DNA of 64,000 bases from Streptomyces sp. NBC_00102 (GCF_026343115.1 NZ_JAPEMC010000006.1:89648-153647); one strand, 5' to 3'. Shown: positions 8,681 to 18,447, numbered from the stretch's first letter. Notes: a model not told the origin generated them from the letters alone. Numbers and translations: made by a program.

Positions 8681-10036
8681 TCACACGCCTTCGGCGACCA
8701 CCGCCCTGGCGCGTACCGCGGCGGCCGGGTTACGGGCGGGGCCAGGGAGATCGTCGGGGGCGGGCGACGGGGCGGGGCGGCTGCCGCCGCGGGCGAGGAA
8801 GTCGGAGAGCGGCAGGGTGGCCGCGCCGACGGTGACCGCGTCCGGGCCGAGCCGGCCCATCTCGATGGTGACGCGGGCCGCGGCGTGGCGGAGCGCGTAC
8901 TCGTCGGCGTAGCGGCGGATCGCGGGGAGCAGATGGGGGCCGATGAGGAGTCCCGCCCAGCCGCCGAGCAGGATGCGCTGGGGCAGGAAGAGGTTGACGA
9001 GGTCCGCCAAGGCCGCGCCGAGGCATTCGGCGGTCTCGTCGAGCAGGGCCACCGCGACGGGGTCGGGTTCCGGGCCGCCGGGGGGCGGGTAGGCGGCGGC
9101 GAGGAGGGCGGCGAGCGCCGCTTCATCGTCGGTGTCCACGGGGAGCGGACCGCCGGCCTCGTACCAGCGCTCGCGCATCGCCTCACCGCCGGCGTACGCC
9201 TCCAGGCAGCCGATGGAACCGCAACGGCACCGGCGGCCCCTCAACTGGACGGTGGTGTGGCCCCATTCGAGCGCGACGCTGGTGCGGTTCTCGTCCAGCA
9301 CGCCGCCCCGGTTCACGCAGGCGCCGACGCCGGAGCCGATGAGGGCGATGGCGGCGGCGTCCGCGCCGCGTCCGCCACCGAACCACATCTCGGCCTGCCC
9401 GAGCGTCTTGGCACCGTTGTCGATGAAGAACGGAACCTCGGCCGGGATGTCGACGGCCTCGCGCAGCAGCCGTTCGAAGGGGACGGCGCGCCAGCCGATC
9501 GTCTGCCCGTGCACGACCGCCCCGGCTCCGTCCGGACGGTCGCTCCCCGAGGGGTGGTGACGCTCGATGATGCCGGGGACGCCGATGCCGATGCCGAGCA
9601 GCCGGTGCGGGTCGGCTCCCGCATCGGCGAGGACGTCCGCGACGGCTGCCCGGACATGCCCCACGATGCGCTCGACGTCGTACCCGTGCTGCGCCAACGG
9701 GCGCTCGGTGCGCGCGAGTTCGGTCAGGGCAAGGTCGAACAGCTCGACGCGTACCCGGGTTTCGCCGATGTCGATGCCGATCAGCAGGCCGCCGCCCGGC
9801 GCGACCCGCAGGAGGGTGCGTGGCCGGCCGCCGTCCGAGTCGACGATCCCGGCCTCTTCGAGGACGCCCTCGGCGACGAGTTCGGCGACGACGTTGCTGA
9901 TGGAACCTGAACTCAGTCCGGTCGCCGGTGCGAGCTCCTGGCGGCTCAGCGGGCCGTCGAAATACAACCGTTGCAATACCCTTGCCCGGTTGCCCCGTCG
10001 CAGGTCACGCACGGTCCGTCTGTTGCGCTCGGCCAT
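8681..10036 (-). CDS. ROK-family transcriptional regulator (NagC/XylR type)
   Basis: 451 residues: N-terminal winged helix (RGNRARVLQRLYFDGPLSRQELAPATGLSSGSISNVVAELVAEGVL, about residues 13-60) then a ROK sugar-kinase-like domain with LIGIDIGETRVRVELFDL, IGSGVGACVNRGG and the zinc-binding signature CRCGSIGCLEAYAGG. The DNA-binding half marks it as a regulator. The start at MAERNRR follows GGAAGGGAG; a GTG six codons upstream is less likely because that ribosome site would lie inside the coding region. Divergent from the beta-glucoside ABC operon, which it probably represses until a glucoside or its phosphate binds. Confidence 0.9.
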   Translation of the reverse strand: MAERNRRTVRDLRRGNRARVLQRLYFDGPLSRQELAPATGLSSGSISNVVAELVAEGVLEEAGIVDSDGGRPRTLLRVAPGGGLLIGIDIGETRVRVELFDLALTELARTERPLAQHGYDVERIVGHVRAAVADVLADAGADPHRLLGIGIGVPGIIERHHPSGSDRPDGAGAVVHGQTIGWRAVPFERLLREAVDIPAEVPFFIDNGAKTLGQAEMWFGGGRGADAAAIALIGSGVGACVNRGGVLDENRTSVALEWGHTTVQLRGRRCRCGSIGCLEAYAGGEAMRERWYEAGGPLPVDTDDEAALAALLAAAYPPPGGPEPDPVAVALLDETAECLGAALADLVNLFLPQRILLGGWAGLLIGPHLLPAIRRYADEYALRHAAARVTIEMGRLGPDAVTVGAATLPLSDFLARGGSRPAPSPAPDDLPGPARNPAAAVRARAVVAEGV

Positions 10037-10077
10037 GTTGCTCCCTTCCTTCACGCAACATACCCCGGTCCAACCCC

Positions 10078-10106
10078 TTGACGCGACCTTCCTTCAGCTC
10101 TTAGAT
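10078..10106 (+). promoter_or_regulatory. Promoter of the beta-glucoside ABC operon
   Basis: TTGACG, a 17-bp spacer and TTAGAT form a good vegetative-type promoter 73 bp before the binding-protein start. The spacer contains CCTTCCTTCA, repeated directly 43 bp upstream (10044-10053) near the ROK start; the pair could be half sites for the ROK regulator. Confidence 0.6.
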
Positions 10107-10178
10107 CACGGCATAAATTAAGTCATGGAGGCCGTTCGGTTCCCGAACGCAGCCATCCCCGGAAAGGGGCCATCCCGT

Positions 10179-11492
10179 ATGCGCAACATCAGAGCCGCCG
10201 CAGCCGCCACCCTCGCGATCTCCATCGCCGCCGGAGTCACCGGCTGCGGAGGCGGGTCCGACTCGGGTGGCGGAAGCAACGAGTCGCCGAAGACGCTCAC
10301 CTACTGGGCCTCCAACCAGGGGCCGAGCGTCGAGGCGGACAAGAAGATCCTCACCCCCGAGCTGAAGAAGTTCGAGGAGCAGACCGGCATCAAGGTGAAG
10401 CTGGAGGTCGTCCCCTGGTCCGACCTCCTCAACCGCATCCTCGCCGCCACCACCTCCGGTCAGGGCCCGGACGTGCTGAACATCGGCAACACGTGGTCCG
10501 CCTCGCTGCAGGCCTCCGGCGCGCTGCTGCCTTGGGACACGAAGAACTTCGACGCGATCGGCGGCCGGGACCGGTTCGTCGAGTCGGCGGTCGCCTCGGC
10601 CGGTGCGGAGGGTCAGGACCCCGCCGCGGTGCCGCTGTACTCGCTGGCGTACGCGCTCTACTACAACAAGAAGATGTTCGCGGACGCCGGCATCGCGACG
10701 CCGCCGAAGACCTGGGACGAGCTGGTCGCGGACGGCAAGAAGCTGTCCAAGGACGGCAAGTGGGGTCTGGGCGCCGAGGGCGGCAACCTCTCCAACAACA
10801 TCCACCAGGTGTTCGTCCTCGGCAAGCAGCACGGTGCCGACTTCTTCGACTCCTCCGGCAAGCCGACCTTCACCTCGGACGGTGCCGTCGCCGCCGTGAA
10901 GCAGTACGTCGACTTCATGGCCAACGACAAGATCATCGCTCCGGGCAACGCGGAGTACGCGCAGAACCAGTCGCTCACCGACTTCGCCAAGGGCCGTACC
11001 GGGATGGTGCTGTGGCAGGCCGCCGCCACCACCTTCGCCGCCCAGGGCATGACGCCGGACGACTGGGGCGTCGCCCCCGTGCCGGTCCCCTCCGGGGCCC
11101 CCGGCCAGGACAAGCAGACCAACTCCATGGTCGCCGGCATCAACATCGCGGTGTTCAAGAACACCAAGAACATCGACGGCGCCAAGAAGTTCGTGAAGTT
11201 CATGACCAGCGACGAGGAGCAGAAGCTCCTCAACAAGACCTACGGGGCGATCCCGCCGGTCAAGGCCGCCCAGCAGGACGCGGCCTTCGGCGTGAACGAC
11301 CTCGCGGTGCTGCGCGACACCCTGTCCACCAGCGCGGCCCCGCTCCCGCAGGTGCCGAACGAGTCCCAGTTCGAGACGGCCGTGGGCACTGCGGTCAAGG
11401 ACCTGTGGGCCGACGCCGCGGCGGGCAAGCCGGTGACCACCGAGACCGTCAAGGCGGCTCTCGAAAAGGCCCAGCAGACCATGGGGCAGTGA
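10179..11492 (+). CDS. Sugar ABC transporter substrate-binding lipoprotein (beta-glucoside locus)
   Basis: 437 residues. Lipoprotein signal peptide with lipobox VTGC, followed by a Gly/Ser linker and a family-1 solute-binding fold (LTYWASNQGP...LKKFEEQTGIKVKLEVVPWSDLLNRILAATTSGQGPDVLNIGNTW). The ATG at MRNIRAAAAAT has GGAAAGGGG upstream and starts a proper signal peptide; 18 extra codons upstream lack one. First gene of a four-gene operon with two permeases and a GH1 beta-glucosidase, so the ligand is most likely cellobiose or another beta-glucoside. No ATPase gene is present. Confidence 0.9.
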   Translation: MRNIRAAAAATLAISIAAGVTGCGGGSDSGGGSNESPKTLTYWASNQGPSVEADKKILTPELKKFEEQTGIKVKLEVVPWSDLLNRILAATTSGQGPDVLNIGNTWSASLQASGALLPWDTKNFDAIGGRDRFVESAVASAGAEGQDPAAVPLYSLAYALYYNKKMFADAGIATPPKTWDELVADGKKLSKDGKWGLGAEGGNLSNNIHQVFVLGKQHGADFFDSSGKPTFTSDGAVAAVKQYVDFMANDKIIAPGNAEYAQNQSLTDFAKGRTGMVLWQAAATTFAAQGMTPDDWGVAPVPVPSGAPGQDKQTNSMVAGINIAVFKNTKNIDGAKKFVKFMTSDEEQKLLNKTYGAIPPVKAAQQDAAFGVNDLAVLRDTLSTSAAPLPQVPNESQFETAVGTAVKDLWADAAAGKPVTTETVKAALEKAQQTMGQ

Positions 11493-11502
11493 GGTTCGAA
11501 CC

Positions 11503-12513
11503 ATGACTTCCACCGTGACCGCCGACCCCCGGGTCGGTAAGTCGGACAGCGGTGGGGGCCGGGGCACCGGGGGTGCGCGCAGGAGACTGCCGCGCATCCC
11601 CGACCGGATCCGCAACGGCGGACTGCCCTATCTCCTGCTCCTCCCGGCTGTTCTGCTCGAACTGCTCGTCCACCTGATCCCGATGATCGTCGGGATCGTG
11701 ATGAGTTTCCGCCAGCTCACCCAGTTCTTCATCAGCAACTGGGGCAACGCGCCCTGGACCGGCCTCGACAACTACAGCATCGCCGTCGACTTCGACGCCC
11801 CGATCGGCGAGGCCCTGCTCCACTCCTTCTTCGTCACCTGCGTCTTCACCTTCTTCGCCGTCGGCCTGTCCTGGCTGTTCGGCGTGGCGGCCGCGATCAT
11901 GCTCCAGGAGAGCTTCAAGGGCCGGGGCGTACTGCGGGCGATCTTCCTCGTCCCGTACGCGCTTCCGGTCTACGCGGCCGTCATCACCTGGGCGTTCATG
12001 TTCCAGCGGGACAACGGCCTGGTGAACCACGTCCTGCACGACCAGCTCGGCCTCACCGACCAGCCGTCCTTCTGGCTGATCGGCGACAACAGCTTCTACG
12101 CGCTGCTGATCGTCTCGGTCTGGAAGGGCTGGCCGTTCGCCCTCCTCATCCTGATGGCAGGGCTGCAGAACATCCCGCGCGAGCTGTACGAGGCCGCCTC
12201 CATCGACGGCGCCGGCATCTGGCAGCAGATCCGCAAGATCACCCTGCCGTCGCTGCGGCCGGTCAACCAGGTGCTGGTCCTGGTCCTGTTCCTCTGGACC
12301 TTCAACGACTTCAACACCCCGTTCGTGCTCTTCGGCCGCGCGGCCCCCAAGAACGCGGACCTCATCTCGCTGCACATCTACCAGTCGTCGTTCGTCACCT
12401 GGAACTTCGGCACCGGCTCGGCCATGTCCGTGCTCCTCCTGCTCTTCCTGCTGCTGGTGACGGCCGTCTACCTGCTGGTGACCTCACGCAAAAAGAAGGG
12501 TTCCGGTGTCTAG
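11503..12513 (+). CDS. Sugar ABC transporter permease 1 (MalF type)
   Basis: 336 residues with six predicted membrane helices, the first near residues 42-68 (GGLPYLLLLPAVLLELLVHLIPMIVGIVMSF). The EAA coupling-helix motif is LYEAASIDGAGIWQQIRKITLPSLRP. It begins 10 bp after the binding-protein stop and its last codons overlap the second permease by 8 bp, so the three are translationally coupled. The N-terminus is a soluble Gly/Arg-rich leader, common in actinobacterial MalF-like proteins. Confidence 0.92.
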   Translation: MTSTVTADPRVGKSDSGGGRGTGGARRRLPRIPDRIRNGGLPYLLLLPAVLLELLVHLIPMIVGIVMSFRQLTQFFISNWGNAPWTGLDNYSIAVDFDAPIGEALLHSFFVTCVFTFFAVGLSWLFGVAAAIMLQESFKGRGVLRAIFLVPYALPVYAAVITWAFMFQRDNGLVNHVLHDQLGLTDQPSFWLIGDNSFYALLIVSVWKGWPFALLILMAGLQNIPRELYEAASIDGAGIWQQIRKITLPSLRPVNQVLVLVLFLWTFNDFNTPFVLFGRAAPKNADLISLHIYQSSFVTWNFGTGSAMSVLLLLFLLLVTAVYLLVTSRKKKGSGV

Positions 12514-13381
12514 CGCCACGACTCACAAGCGCCGTTCCCCGATGGCGGCGCCGGCGTCCTTCGTCTGGACCCGGCGGATCGTCCTGACCCTGCTGACCGG
12601 TTTCGTGCTGCTGCCCGTCTACGTCATGGTCAGCAGTTCGCTCAAGCCGCTCCAGGACGTGTCCGGCAAGTTCCAGTGGATACCCTCGGGCCTCACGGTC
12701 CGGCCGTACTTCGACATCTGGAAGACCGTCCCGCTCGCGAAGTACTTCGGGAACTCGCTGATCGTGGCCGGTTCGGCCACGGTCGCCTCGGTGATCATCG
12801 CGGTGTTCTCGGCGTACGCGGTGAGCCGCTACTCCTTCCGCGGCAAGCGGGTCTTCACCGTCACGGTGCTCTCCACCCAGATGTTCCCCGGCATCCTCTT
12901 CCTGCTGCCGCTGTTCCTCATCTACGTGAACATCGGCAAGAGCACGGGCATCGAGTTGTACGGCTCGCGCGGCGGGCTCATCCTCACCTATCTGACGTTC
13001 TCGCTCCCCTTCTCCATCTGGATGCTGATCGGCTACTTCGACTCCATCCCGAAGGACCTGGACGAGGCCGCCAAGGTGGACGGCTGCGGTCCCATCGGCG
13101 CCCTGTTCCGGGTCGTCGTACCGGCGGCCGTGCCGGGCATCGTCGCCGTCGCCGTGTACGCGTTCATGACGGCGTGGGGCGAGGTCCTCTTCGCCTCGGT
13201 GATGACGAACGACTCGACCAGGACCCTCGCCGTGGGGCTCCAGGGATACGCCACCCAGAATGACGTGTACTGGAACCAGGTGATGGCGGCTTCACTCGTC
13301 GTCAGCGTCCCGGTCGTCGCCGGGTTCCTCCTGCTGCAGCGCTACCTCGTCGCCGGCCTCACGGCGGGCGCTGTCAAGTGA
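12506..13381 (+). CDS. Sugar ABC transporter permease 2 (MalG type)
   Basis: 291 residues, six helices, with the EAA motif [27 protein letters not shown] and the typical MalG C-terminus [21 protein letters not shown] start within the end of the first permease; AAAAAGAAGGG in that gene supplies the ribosome site. It forms the heteromeric membrane channel with the preceding gene; the ATP-binding subunit must come from elsewhere, in Streptomyces usually MsiK. Confidence 0.92.
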   Translation: MSSATTHKRRSPMAAPASFVWTRRIVLTLLTGFVLLPVYVMVSSSLKPLQDVSGKFQWIPSGLTVRPYFDIWKTVPLAKYFGNSLIVAGSATVASVIIAVFSAYAVSRYSFRGKRVFTVTVLSTQMFPGILFLLPLFLIYVNIGKSTGIELYGSRGGLILTYLTFSLPFSIWMLIGYFDSIPKDLDEAAKVDGCGPIGALFRVVVPAAVPGIVAVAVYAFMTAWGEVLFASVMTNDSTRTLAVGLQGYATQNDVYWNQVMAASLVVSVPVVAGFLLLQRYLVAGLTAGAVK

Positions 13382-13401
13382 CCTTCTCAGAAAGGCAGTT
13401 C

Positions 13402-14760
13402 GTGAACGACCTCAACGCCCTCCCGGCCGATTTCACCTGGGGAGTGGCCACCGCCTCGTACCAGATCGAAGGAGCCGTCGCGGAGGACGGCCGTTCCCCC
13501 TCGATCTGGGACACCTTCTCCCACACCCCCGGAAAGGTGGCGGGGGGCGACACCGGCGACGTGGCCTGCGACCACTACCACCGGGTGCCCGAGGACATCG
13601 GCCTGATCAAGGAGGTCGGCGCGGGGGCGTACCGCTTCTCGCTGGCCTGGCCGCGCATCGTCCCCGGCGGTGACGGCCCGGTCAACAAGAAGGGCCTCGA
13701 CTTCTACGACCGGCTGGTGGACGGACTCCTGGGCAACGGGATCACGCCCTTCGCCACGCTCTACCACTGGGACCTCCCGCAGGCCCTGCAGGACCGCGGC
13801 GGCTGGACGGTCCGCGAGACCGCCGAGCACTTCGCGGCGTACACCACCGCCGTCGTCGAGCGCCTCGGCGACCGCGTGAAGGACTGGGCGACCCTCAACG
13901 AGCCGCTCTGCTCGGCGTGGATCGGCCACCTGGAGGGCAAGATGGCGCCGGGTCTGACCGACCTCACGGCCGCCGTCCGCGCCTCGTACCACCTCCACCT
14001 CGGCCACGGCCTCGCCGTGCAGGCGATCCGGGCCGCCTCTCCGGGTGCCCGCGTCGGTATCGTCAACAACCTCTCCCCGATCGAGCCGGCCAGCGACAGC
14101 CCCGCCGACATCGCGGCGGCCGTCCGCGCCGACGGGCACACCAACCGCTGGTGGCTCGACCCGATCCACGGCCGCGGCTACCCGCAGGACATGCTCGACC
14201 TCTACGGGGTTGAACTGCCGGTGCAGCCGGGTGACTTGGAGACCATCGCCGCCCCACTCGACTGGATCGGCCTGAACTACTACTTCCGCCAGGTCGTCAC
14301 CGCCGACGAGTCGGGCCCCGTCCCGCACGCCAGGCAGGTCCCGGTGCCCGGCGCCCCCGTCACGTACATGGACTGGGAGGTCCACGCGGAGGGCCTGGAG
14401 CAGCTCCTGCTCCGCCTGACCGAGGAGTACGGCGCGAGCAAGATCTACGTCACCGAGAACGGTTCGGCCTACCAGGACACGGTCGCGGCGGACGGGTCGG
14501 TCCACGACCCGGAGCGCACCCGGTACTTGGAGGAGCACCTGGCCGCCTGCGGCCGGGCGGTCGCCAAGGGCGCCCCGCTCGCCGGGTACTTCGCGTGGTC
14601 ACTGCTCGACAACTTCGAGTGGGCCTACGGATACGACAAGCGGTTCGGGCTGGTTCACGTCGACTACGAGACCCAGCGCCGTACGGTGAAGACCAGCGGA
14701 CGCCGGTACGCGGAGATCGTCCGCGAGCTGTCCTCCGGGCGAGTGGCGGACTCCGCCTGA
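13402..14760 (+). CDS. GH1 beta-glucosidase
   Basis: About 452 residues, a complete GH1 TIM barrel without signal peptide, so cytoplasmic. Catalytic acid/base is E167 in TLNEP and nucleophile E352 in YVTENG; the N-terminal [15 protein letters not shown] and the C-terminal [18 protein letters not shown] are GH1 signatures. It should hydrolyse imported cellobiose or other beta-glucosides to glucose. Start: a GTG preceded by AGAAAGG is preferred over a GTG overlapping the permease stop. Last gene of the operon, followed by a strong terminator. Confidence 0.93.
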   Translation: MNDLNALPADFTWGVATASYQIEGAVAEDGRSPSIWDTFSHTPGKVAGGDTGDVACDHYHRVPEDIGLIKEVGAGAYRFSLAWPRIVPGGDGPVNKKGLDFYDRLVDGLLGNGITPFATLYHWDLPQALQDRGGWTVRETAEHFAAYTTAVVERLGDRVKDWATLNEPLCSAWIGHLEGKMAPGLTDLTAAVRASYHLHLGHGLAVQAIRAASPGARVGIVNNLSPIEPASDSPADIAAAVRADGHTNRWWLDPIHGRGYPQDMLDLYGVELPVQPGDLETIAAPLDWIGLNYYFRQVVTADESGPVPHARQVPVPGAPVTYMDWEVHAEGLEQLLLRLTEEYGASKIYVTENGSAYQDTVAADGSVHDPERTRYLEEHLAACGRAVAKGAPLAGYFAWSLLDNFEWAYGYDKRFGLVHVDYETQRRTVKTSGRRYAEIVRELSSGRVADSA

Positions 14761-14778
14761 CGCCACTCCTCCGGGAGC

Positions 14779-14822
14779 GGGCCCCGGCCGCGCGACACCT
14801 TTCCGTCGCGCGGCCGGGGCCC
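14779..14822. terminator. Strong bidirectional hairpin terminator
   Basis: A perfect 18-bp stem (arm GGGCCCCGGCCGCGCGAC) with an 8-nt loop lies between the convergent GH1 and protease genes, right after the GH1 stop. There is no U-tract, as usual in Streptomyces. Confidence 0.85.
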
Positions 14823-14831
14823 TGTCATTCT

Positions 14832-14886
14832 CCTTCCGGGGCGCTTCCGGGACACTTGCGGGGTGCTTGCGGGGTGCTTCCGGGGC
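14832..14886. repeat. Five tandem 11-bp repeats
   Basis: Five consecutive 11-mers of form (G/C/A)CTT(C/G)CGGG(G/A)(C/T) follow the GH1 terminator. They vary at fixed positions and do not encode protein. One of several short tandem arrays found 3' of stop codons in this window. Confidence 0.7.
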
Positions 14887-14924
14887 GCCGACAGCCTGCC
14901 GGGAGCGTCAAGCCGTGGTGAACG

Positions 14925-16085
14925 TCAGGCGGTGGTGAGCGTCAGGCCGTAGTGGCTGAGGATCTCGTTGATCGGCTGGTACCAGGTCTCGCCGCCGCTG
15001 GTGCAGTTGCCCCAGCCACCGGAGGTGACGCCCTGGGCCTGGTCGCCGCTGATGAACGAGCCGCCGGAGTCGCCTCCTTCGGCGCAGACGTTGGTCTTCG
15101 TCATCTGATACACCGCGCCCTGGCTGTAGTTGACCGTCTCGTTCTTGGCGAGCACGGTGCCGCAGTGCCAGTGGGTGGTGGAGCCGGAGCGGCAGATGGA
15201 GGCACCGACCGGAGCTTCGTTGGAGCCGCGTACCAGCTGGTCGGAGACAGTGCCCCAGCCGAGGACCACCGGCACCGTCCACCAGCCGTTGGCGACGTTC
15301 ACCCAGGCGTAGTCGTCGCCGGGGAAGGTCGAGCCCTGGAAGTTGCCGATGGCCGATCCGTCCCAGCCCCTGACCGCCGCACCGGCCCCCGAGCAGTGCC
15401 CGGCGGTGACGAACCCGCCGTTCACCGAGAAGCCGATGGAACAGCGGACGTTGCCGGTGTAGTAGGGGTCGCCGCCCACCGTACCGGCGGCCAAGGTCTG
15501 CGGTGCCCTGGACACTTCACGTACCGTCACGAGTCCTGTGGTGCGAGCGTCCGCCAGGAACGAGCGGACTTCGGCGTCCTTCGCCGAGGCGGCGACGACG
15601 TCGACCACCACGGCCCCGGCCTCCGCGTCGACGTGCCAGCTCGCGACACCGTCGGGCGCGGCGAGCTTGTCGATGCTCGACTTGGCCCGGTCCAGGGCAC
15701 GTTGGGTGTGAGCGACGAGCTTGGTGTCGGCTCCGGTCGCTCGTACGGCGGCGGCGGCCTTCGCGTCGGTGACCCCGACGGTCAGCCTGCCGGTCCCGGC
15801 GTCGAACCAGGACCCTCCGTACGAGGCCCCGGCGGCCCGGCGCGCGACCGGCTCCTGGGCGGTGGCGGTCTTCTCCGCCGCGATCCTGGCCTTGGCCTGC
15901 GCGGGGGTCAGGCCGAGGTCCTTGCTCATCGCGGCGAGCAGCCCCGCCGAGGCCGGCTGTTCGACCGCGGCAGGCGTGGGGGAAACGTTGTCGGCCGCCG
16001 ATGCCGGGGCAGGCCCCATGGCCGCCCAGGCGCCGACGACGAGGAGGGCGGACAGGGCCGCGCGCACGGTTGTCAGATGTTTCAA
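14925..16085 (-). CDS. Secreted streptogrisin-like S1 serine protease with pro-domain
   Basis: 386 residues: signal peptide to about residue 30 (ending GPAPASA), an alpha-lytic-protease-type pro-region, then a chymotrypsin-fold mature enzyme with His in TAGHCSG, Asp in DDYAWV and Ser in EGGDSGGSF. Pairs of cysteines match streptogrisin disulfides (C around the His and Ser loops). The pro-domain acts as a foldase and is removed on activation. Translation starts at TTG (not ATG) with AAGGAG seven bases upstream, the strongest ribosome site available. A LacI/CebR-type palindrome lies 77 bp upstream. Confidence 0.92.
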   Translation of the reverse strand: MKHLTTVRAALSALLVVGAWAAMGPAPASAADNVSPTPAAVEQPASAGLLAAMSKDLGLTPAQAKARIAAEKTATAQEPVARRAAGASYGGSWFDAGTGRLTVGVTDAKAAAAVRATGADTKLVAHTQRALDRAKSSIDKLAAPDGVASWHVDAEAGAVVVDVVAASAKDAEVRSFLADARTTGLVTVREVSRAPQTLAAGTVGGDPYYTGNVRCSIGFSVNGGFVTAGHCSGAGAAVRGWDGSAIGNFQGSTFPGDDYAWVNVANGWWTVPVVLGWGTVSDQLVRGSNEAPVGASICRSGSTTHWHCGTVLAKNETVNYSQGAVYQMTKTNVCAEGGDSGGSFISGDQAQGVTSGGWGNCTSGGETWYQPINEILSHYGLTLTTA

Positions 16086-16161
16086 GGAAGTGCTCCTTCA
16101 GGTGTTCCGGTACGTGGGGGTGGAACAGGAGGCGTCCGCGAGCGCCGCCGGGGTACCCGGT

Positions 16162-16175
16162 TGAGAGCGCTCTCA
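16162..16175. promoter_or_regulatory. CebR-like palindrome TGAGAGCGCTCTCA
   Basis: A perfect 14-bp palindrome upstream of the streptogrisin-like protease. The known operator of the cellobiose repressor CebR in Streptomyces is TGGGAGCGCTCCCA; this site differs by one symmetric base pair. It therefore probably binds a LacI-family repressor and would tie protease expression to sugar supply. The divergent SDR gene is about 195 bp away. Confidence 0.6.
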
Positions 16176-16369
16176 GAGCGTGCACGCGACGACCCTAACG
16201 CAGCAGAATGGTCAGGTCCATGCCAAGTACGGGATCCGATGCCCCTCCCAACAGGCCTGGCGGAAAAGGGACTACGCGGCTGGACGTGTGACCCGTGGCC
16301 GTACCGAAACCACTGGGCCGGACGGAAACCACTGGCCGATCGCCCCGTCCCGGAGGGAGGCTGTTCCCC

Positions 16370-17059
16370 ATGACGACAACTCTGATCACCGGCGCCAACA
16401 AGGGCCTCGGACACGAGACCGCCCGCCGCCTCGTCGCCGCCGGCCACACCGTCTATGTGGGAGCGCGCAACGCCGAGCGGGGCAAGGCAGCCGCGGCCGG
16501 GCTCGGGGCCAGGTTCGTGCAACTCGACGTCACCGACGACGCGTCCGTCGCCGCGGCTGCGGCCACCATCGAGGCCGCCGGCGGCCTGGACGTCCTCGTC
16601 AACAACGCCGGAGTCGAGGTGAGGTCACAGGGTGGCGACATCATCGGCGCCGCGGAACTGACCGCCGACGTGATGCGGGAGGTGTTCGAGACCAACGTCT
16701 TCGGCCTGGTCCGGGTGGTCCACGCCTTCCTCCCGCTGCTTGAACGCTCCGTCGCTCCGGTCGTGGTCAACGTGAGCAGCAGCCTGGCCTCGCTGTCCCA
16801 GGCCGGCAAGGGGTACCCGGGGGTCGCCTACCCGGCCTCCAAGACCACGGTCAACATGCTCACCGTGCAGTTCGCCAAGGCGTTCCCGCGGATGCGGATC
16901 AACGCCGTGGAACCCGGCTACACCGCGACCGACCTGAACCGGCACGCGGGCCCGCAGACCGTCGAACAGGGCGCCGAGATCATCGTCCGGATGGCTCAGC
17001 AGGGGACCGACGGGCCGACCGGCGGCTACTTCGACGTGGCGGGCCCGCTGCCCTGGTAG
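16370..17059 (+). CDS. Short-chain dehydrogenase/reductase
   Basis: 229 residues of the classical SDR family: cofactor motif LITGANKGLGHETARRL (TGxxxGxG) at the N-terminus, LVNNAGVE, catalytic Ser in VVNVSSSLAS and Tyr-Lys in YPASK. Substrate not evident. The ATG is preceded by GGAGGGAGG, an excellent site; 25 upstream codons in frame look non-coding. It appears monocistronic, and the following 210 bp hold nothing I can identify. Confidence 0.9.
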   Translation: MTTTLITGANKGLGHETARRLVAAGHTVYVGARNAERGKAAAAGLGARFVQLDVTDDASVAAAAATIEAAGGLDVLVNNAGVEVRSQGGDIIGAAELTADVMREVFETNVFGLVRVVHAFLPLLERSVAPVVVNVSSSLASLSQAGKGYPGVAYPASKTTVNMLTVQFAKAFPRMRINAVEPGYTATDLNRHAGPQTVEQGAEIIVRMAQQGTDGPTGGYFDVAGPLPW

Positions 17060-17273
17060 GCGACGAGGCTCACGACGGCATCCGCGATGCTGCCCGGCCG
17101 GGGCCCTGCAGCGGTAACGGCAGTACGGTTCTTCGAAGGTGACCCGAGAAGCGGGCGCGCACGGACCTTGCCCCACGTCCCGCTTCCCGGAATCGAGGGA
17201 CGACCTCTACGGGCCCGCTCCGTGCTGTGACCGGGATTAAGGAAGCCCTGGTCGGGGGCGGCGAGGAGCGTCG

Positions 17274-18392
17274 ATGCGGGAGATGCGGGAACAGGTTTCA
17301 CCACGTGCCGCGCGCCTGGCCTGTTACGGGGAAGTGAGCACACGGCTCTCCCTGCTCAGCGACCACCGGCTCGCGGAAGCCGTGGCGGCCACCGTCCCGC
17401 TCGGGTCGGGCATCGGTGGCAGGTCGGCCGAGCTGGACGTCGGCGGAACGCGGGTCTTCCTCAAACGGATCCCTTTGACGGACACGGAATTGCGCCCGGA
17501 GAACGCGCGGTCGACGGCGAACATCTTCGGACTGCCGCTGTTCTACCAGTACGGGGTGGGCTCTGCCGGGTTCGGTGCCTGGCGGGAGCTTGCCGTGCAC
17601 ACCATGACCACGAATTGGGTGCTCGGTGACGAGTTCGCGGGATTCCCTCTGATGTACCACTGGCGGGTTCTGCCCGACTCCCCTCCCGAGGGGTTCATGG
17701 ACGGGTTCGGGGGGCTGGAGGGTGCGGTCGCGCACTGGGAGGGATCATCCGCCGTTCGTGACCGGCTGCAGGCCGTCGGCCGGTCCTCGTGGAGCCTGGT
17801 GGTCTTCCTGGAGCACGTGGAGCACACACTCGCCGCATGGCTGGCCGAGCGCCGCGGGGCCGCCGTACGGGAAGGCGGGGACGGCTCGCCCCTGTGCCGG
17901 GTGGAGGAGTCCCTGATGCGTGGGGCCGCCTTCATGCGTTCTCGCGGACTCGTCCACTTCGATGCCCACTTCGCCAATGTCCTGACCGATGGCCACCGGC
18001 TGTACTTCACCGATTTCGGCCTGGCCCTGAGTTCCCGCTTCGCCCTTTCGGCGGACGAGTCGGAATTCCTCTCGCGTCACCTCGCGTACGACCGCTGCTA
18101 CGCCGCGAGCCATCTGCTCCGGTACCACGTGCTCGACGGTGTGCGCGGTGACAAGGAACGCGAAGTCTTCCTGGACGACTGGATCGCGGGACGACGCCCC
18201 GTGGACGTCCCTCCCGAGATCGCCGCCGTCATCGACCGCCACGCACGTCCTACCGTCGTCGTCGACTCCTTCTTCCGCCGTCTGCTCGCCGACAGCAAGC
18301 GAACACCGTTCCCGGCCGAGGAGATCGAGCGGCAGTCGGTCGCCGCCCTCCCGGGGCGATCCACGCCCCCGCCGCGGCTGCCGGGGTCCTGA
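17274..18392 (+). CDS. Kinase-like (protein-kinase/APH fold) protein of unknown role
   Basis: 372 residues. The C-terminal half contains catalytic-loop and metal-binding motifs of the protein kinase/aminoglycoside phosphotransferase fold: LVHFDAHFANVL (HxDxxxxN) and LYFTDFGLAL (DFG). An N-terminal strand pair with FLKRIP could supply the ATP-binding lysine. Length and the sparse N-lobe differ from Hanks kinases and from APH enzymes, so the substrate may be a small molecule or a protein. No membrane segment. ATG with GAGGAG five bases upstream. It stands alone between unrelated genes. Confidence 0.65.
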   Translation: MREMREQVSPRAARLACYGEVSTRLSLLSDHRLAEAVAATVPLGSGIGGRSAELDVGGTRVFLKRIPLTDTELRPENARSTANIFGLPLFYQYGVGSAGFGAWRELAVHTMTTNWVLGDEFAGFPLMYHWRVLPDSPPEGFMDGFGGLEGAVAHWEGSSAVRDRLQAVGRSSWSLVVFLEHVEHTLAAWLAERRGAAVREGGDGSPLCRVEESLMRGAAFMRSRGLVHFDAHFANVLTDGHRLYFTDFGLALSSRFALSADESEFLSRHLAYDRCYAASHLLRYHVLDGVRGDKEREVFLDDWIAGRRPVDVPPEIAAVIDRHARPTVVVDSFFRRLLADSKRTPFPAEEIERQSVAALPGRSTPPPRLPGS

Positions 18393-18447
18393 GCTGCCGC
18401 GCCCCTCCGGCGGGCAAGCCCGCACGGCAGCCGCCCGCGGACCGGGC

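Noticed and set aside
14900..14945. Possible frameshift at the protease 3' end because a second stop and repeated GCGTCAGGC motifs follow
   Set aside because: The protein already has the full streptogrisin C-terminus; the repeats are a short duplication of the last codons.
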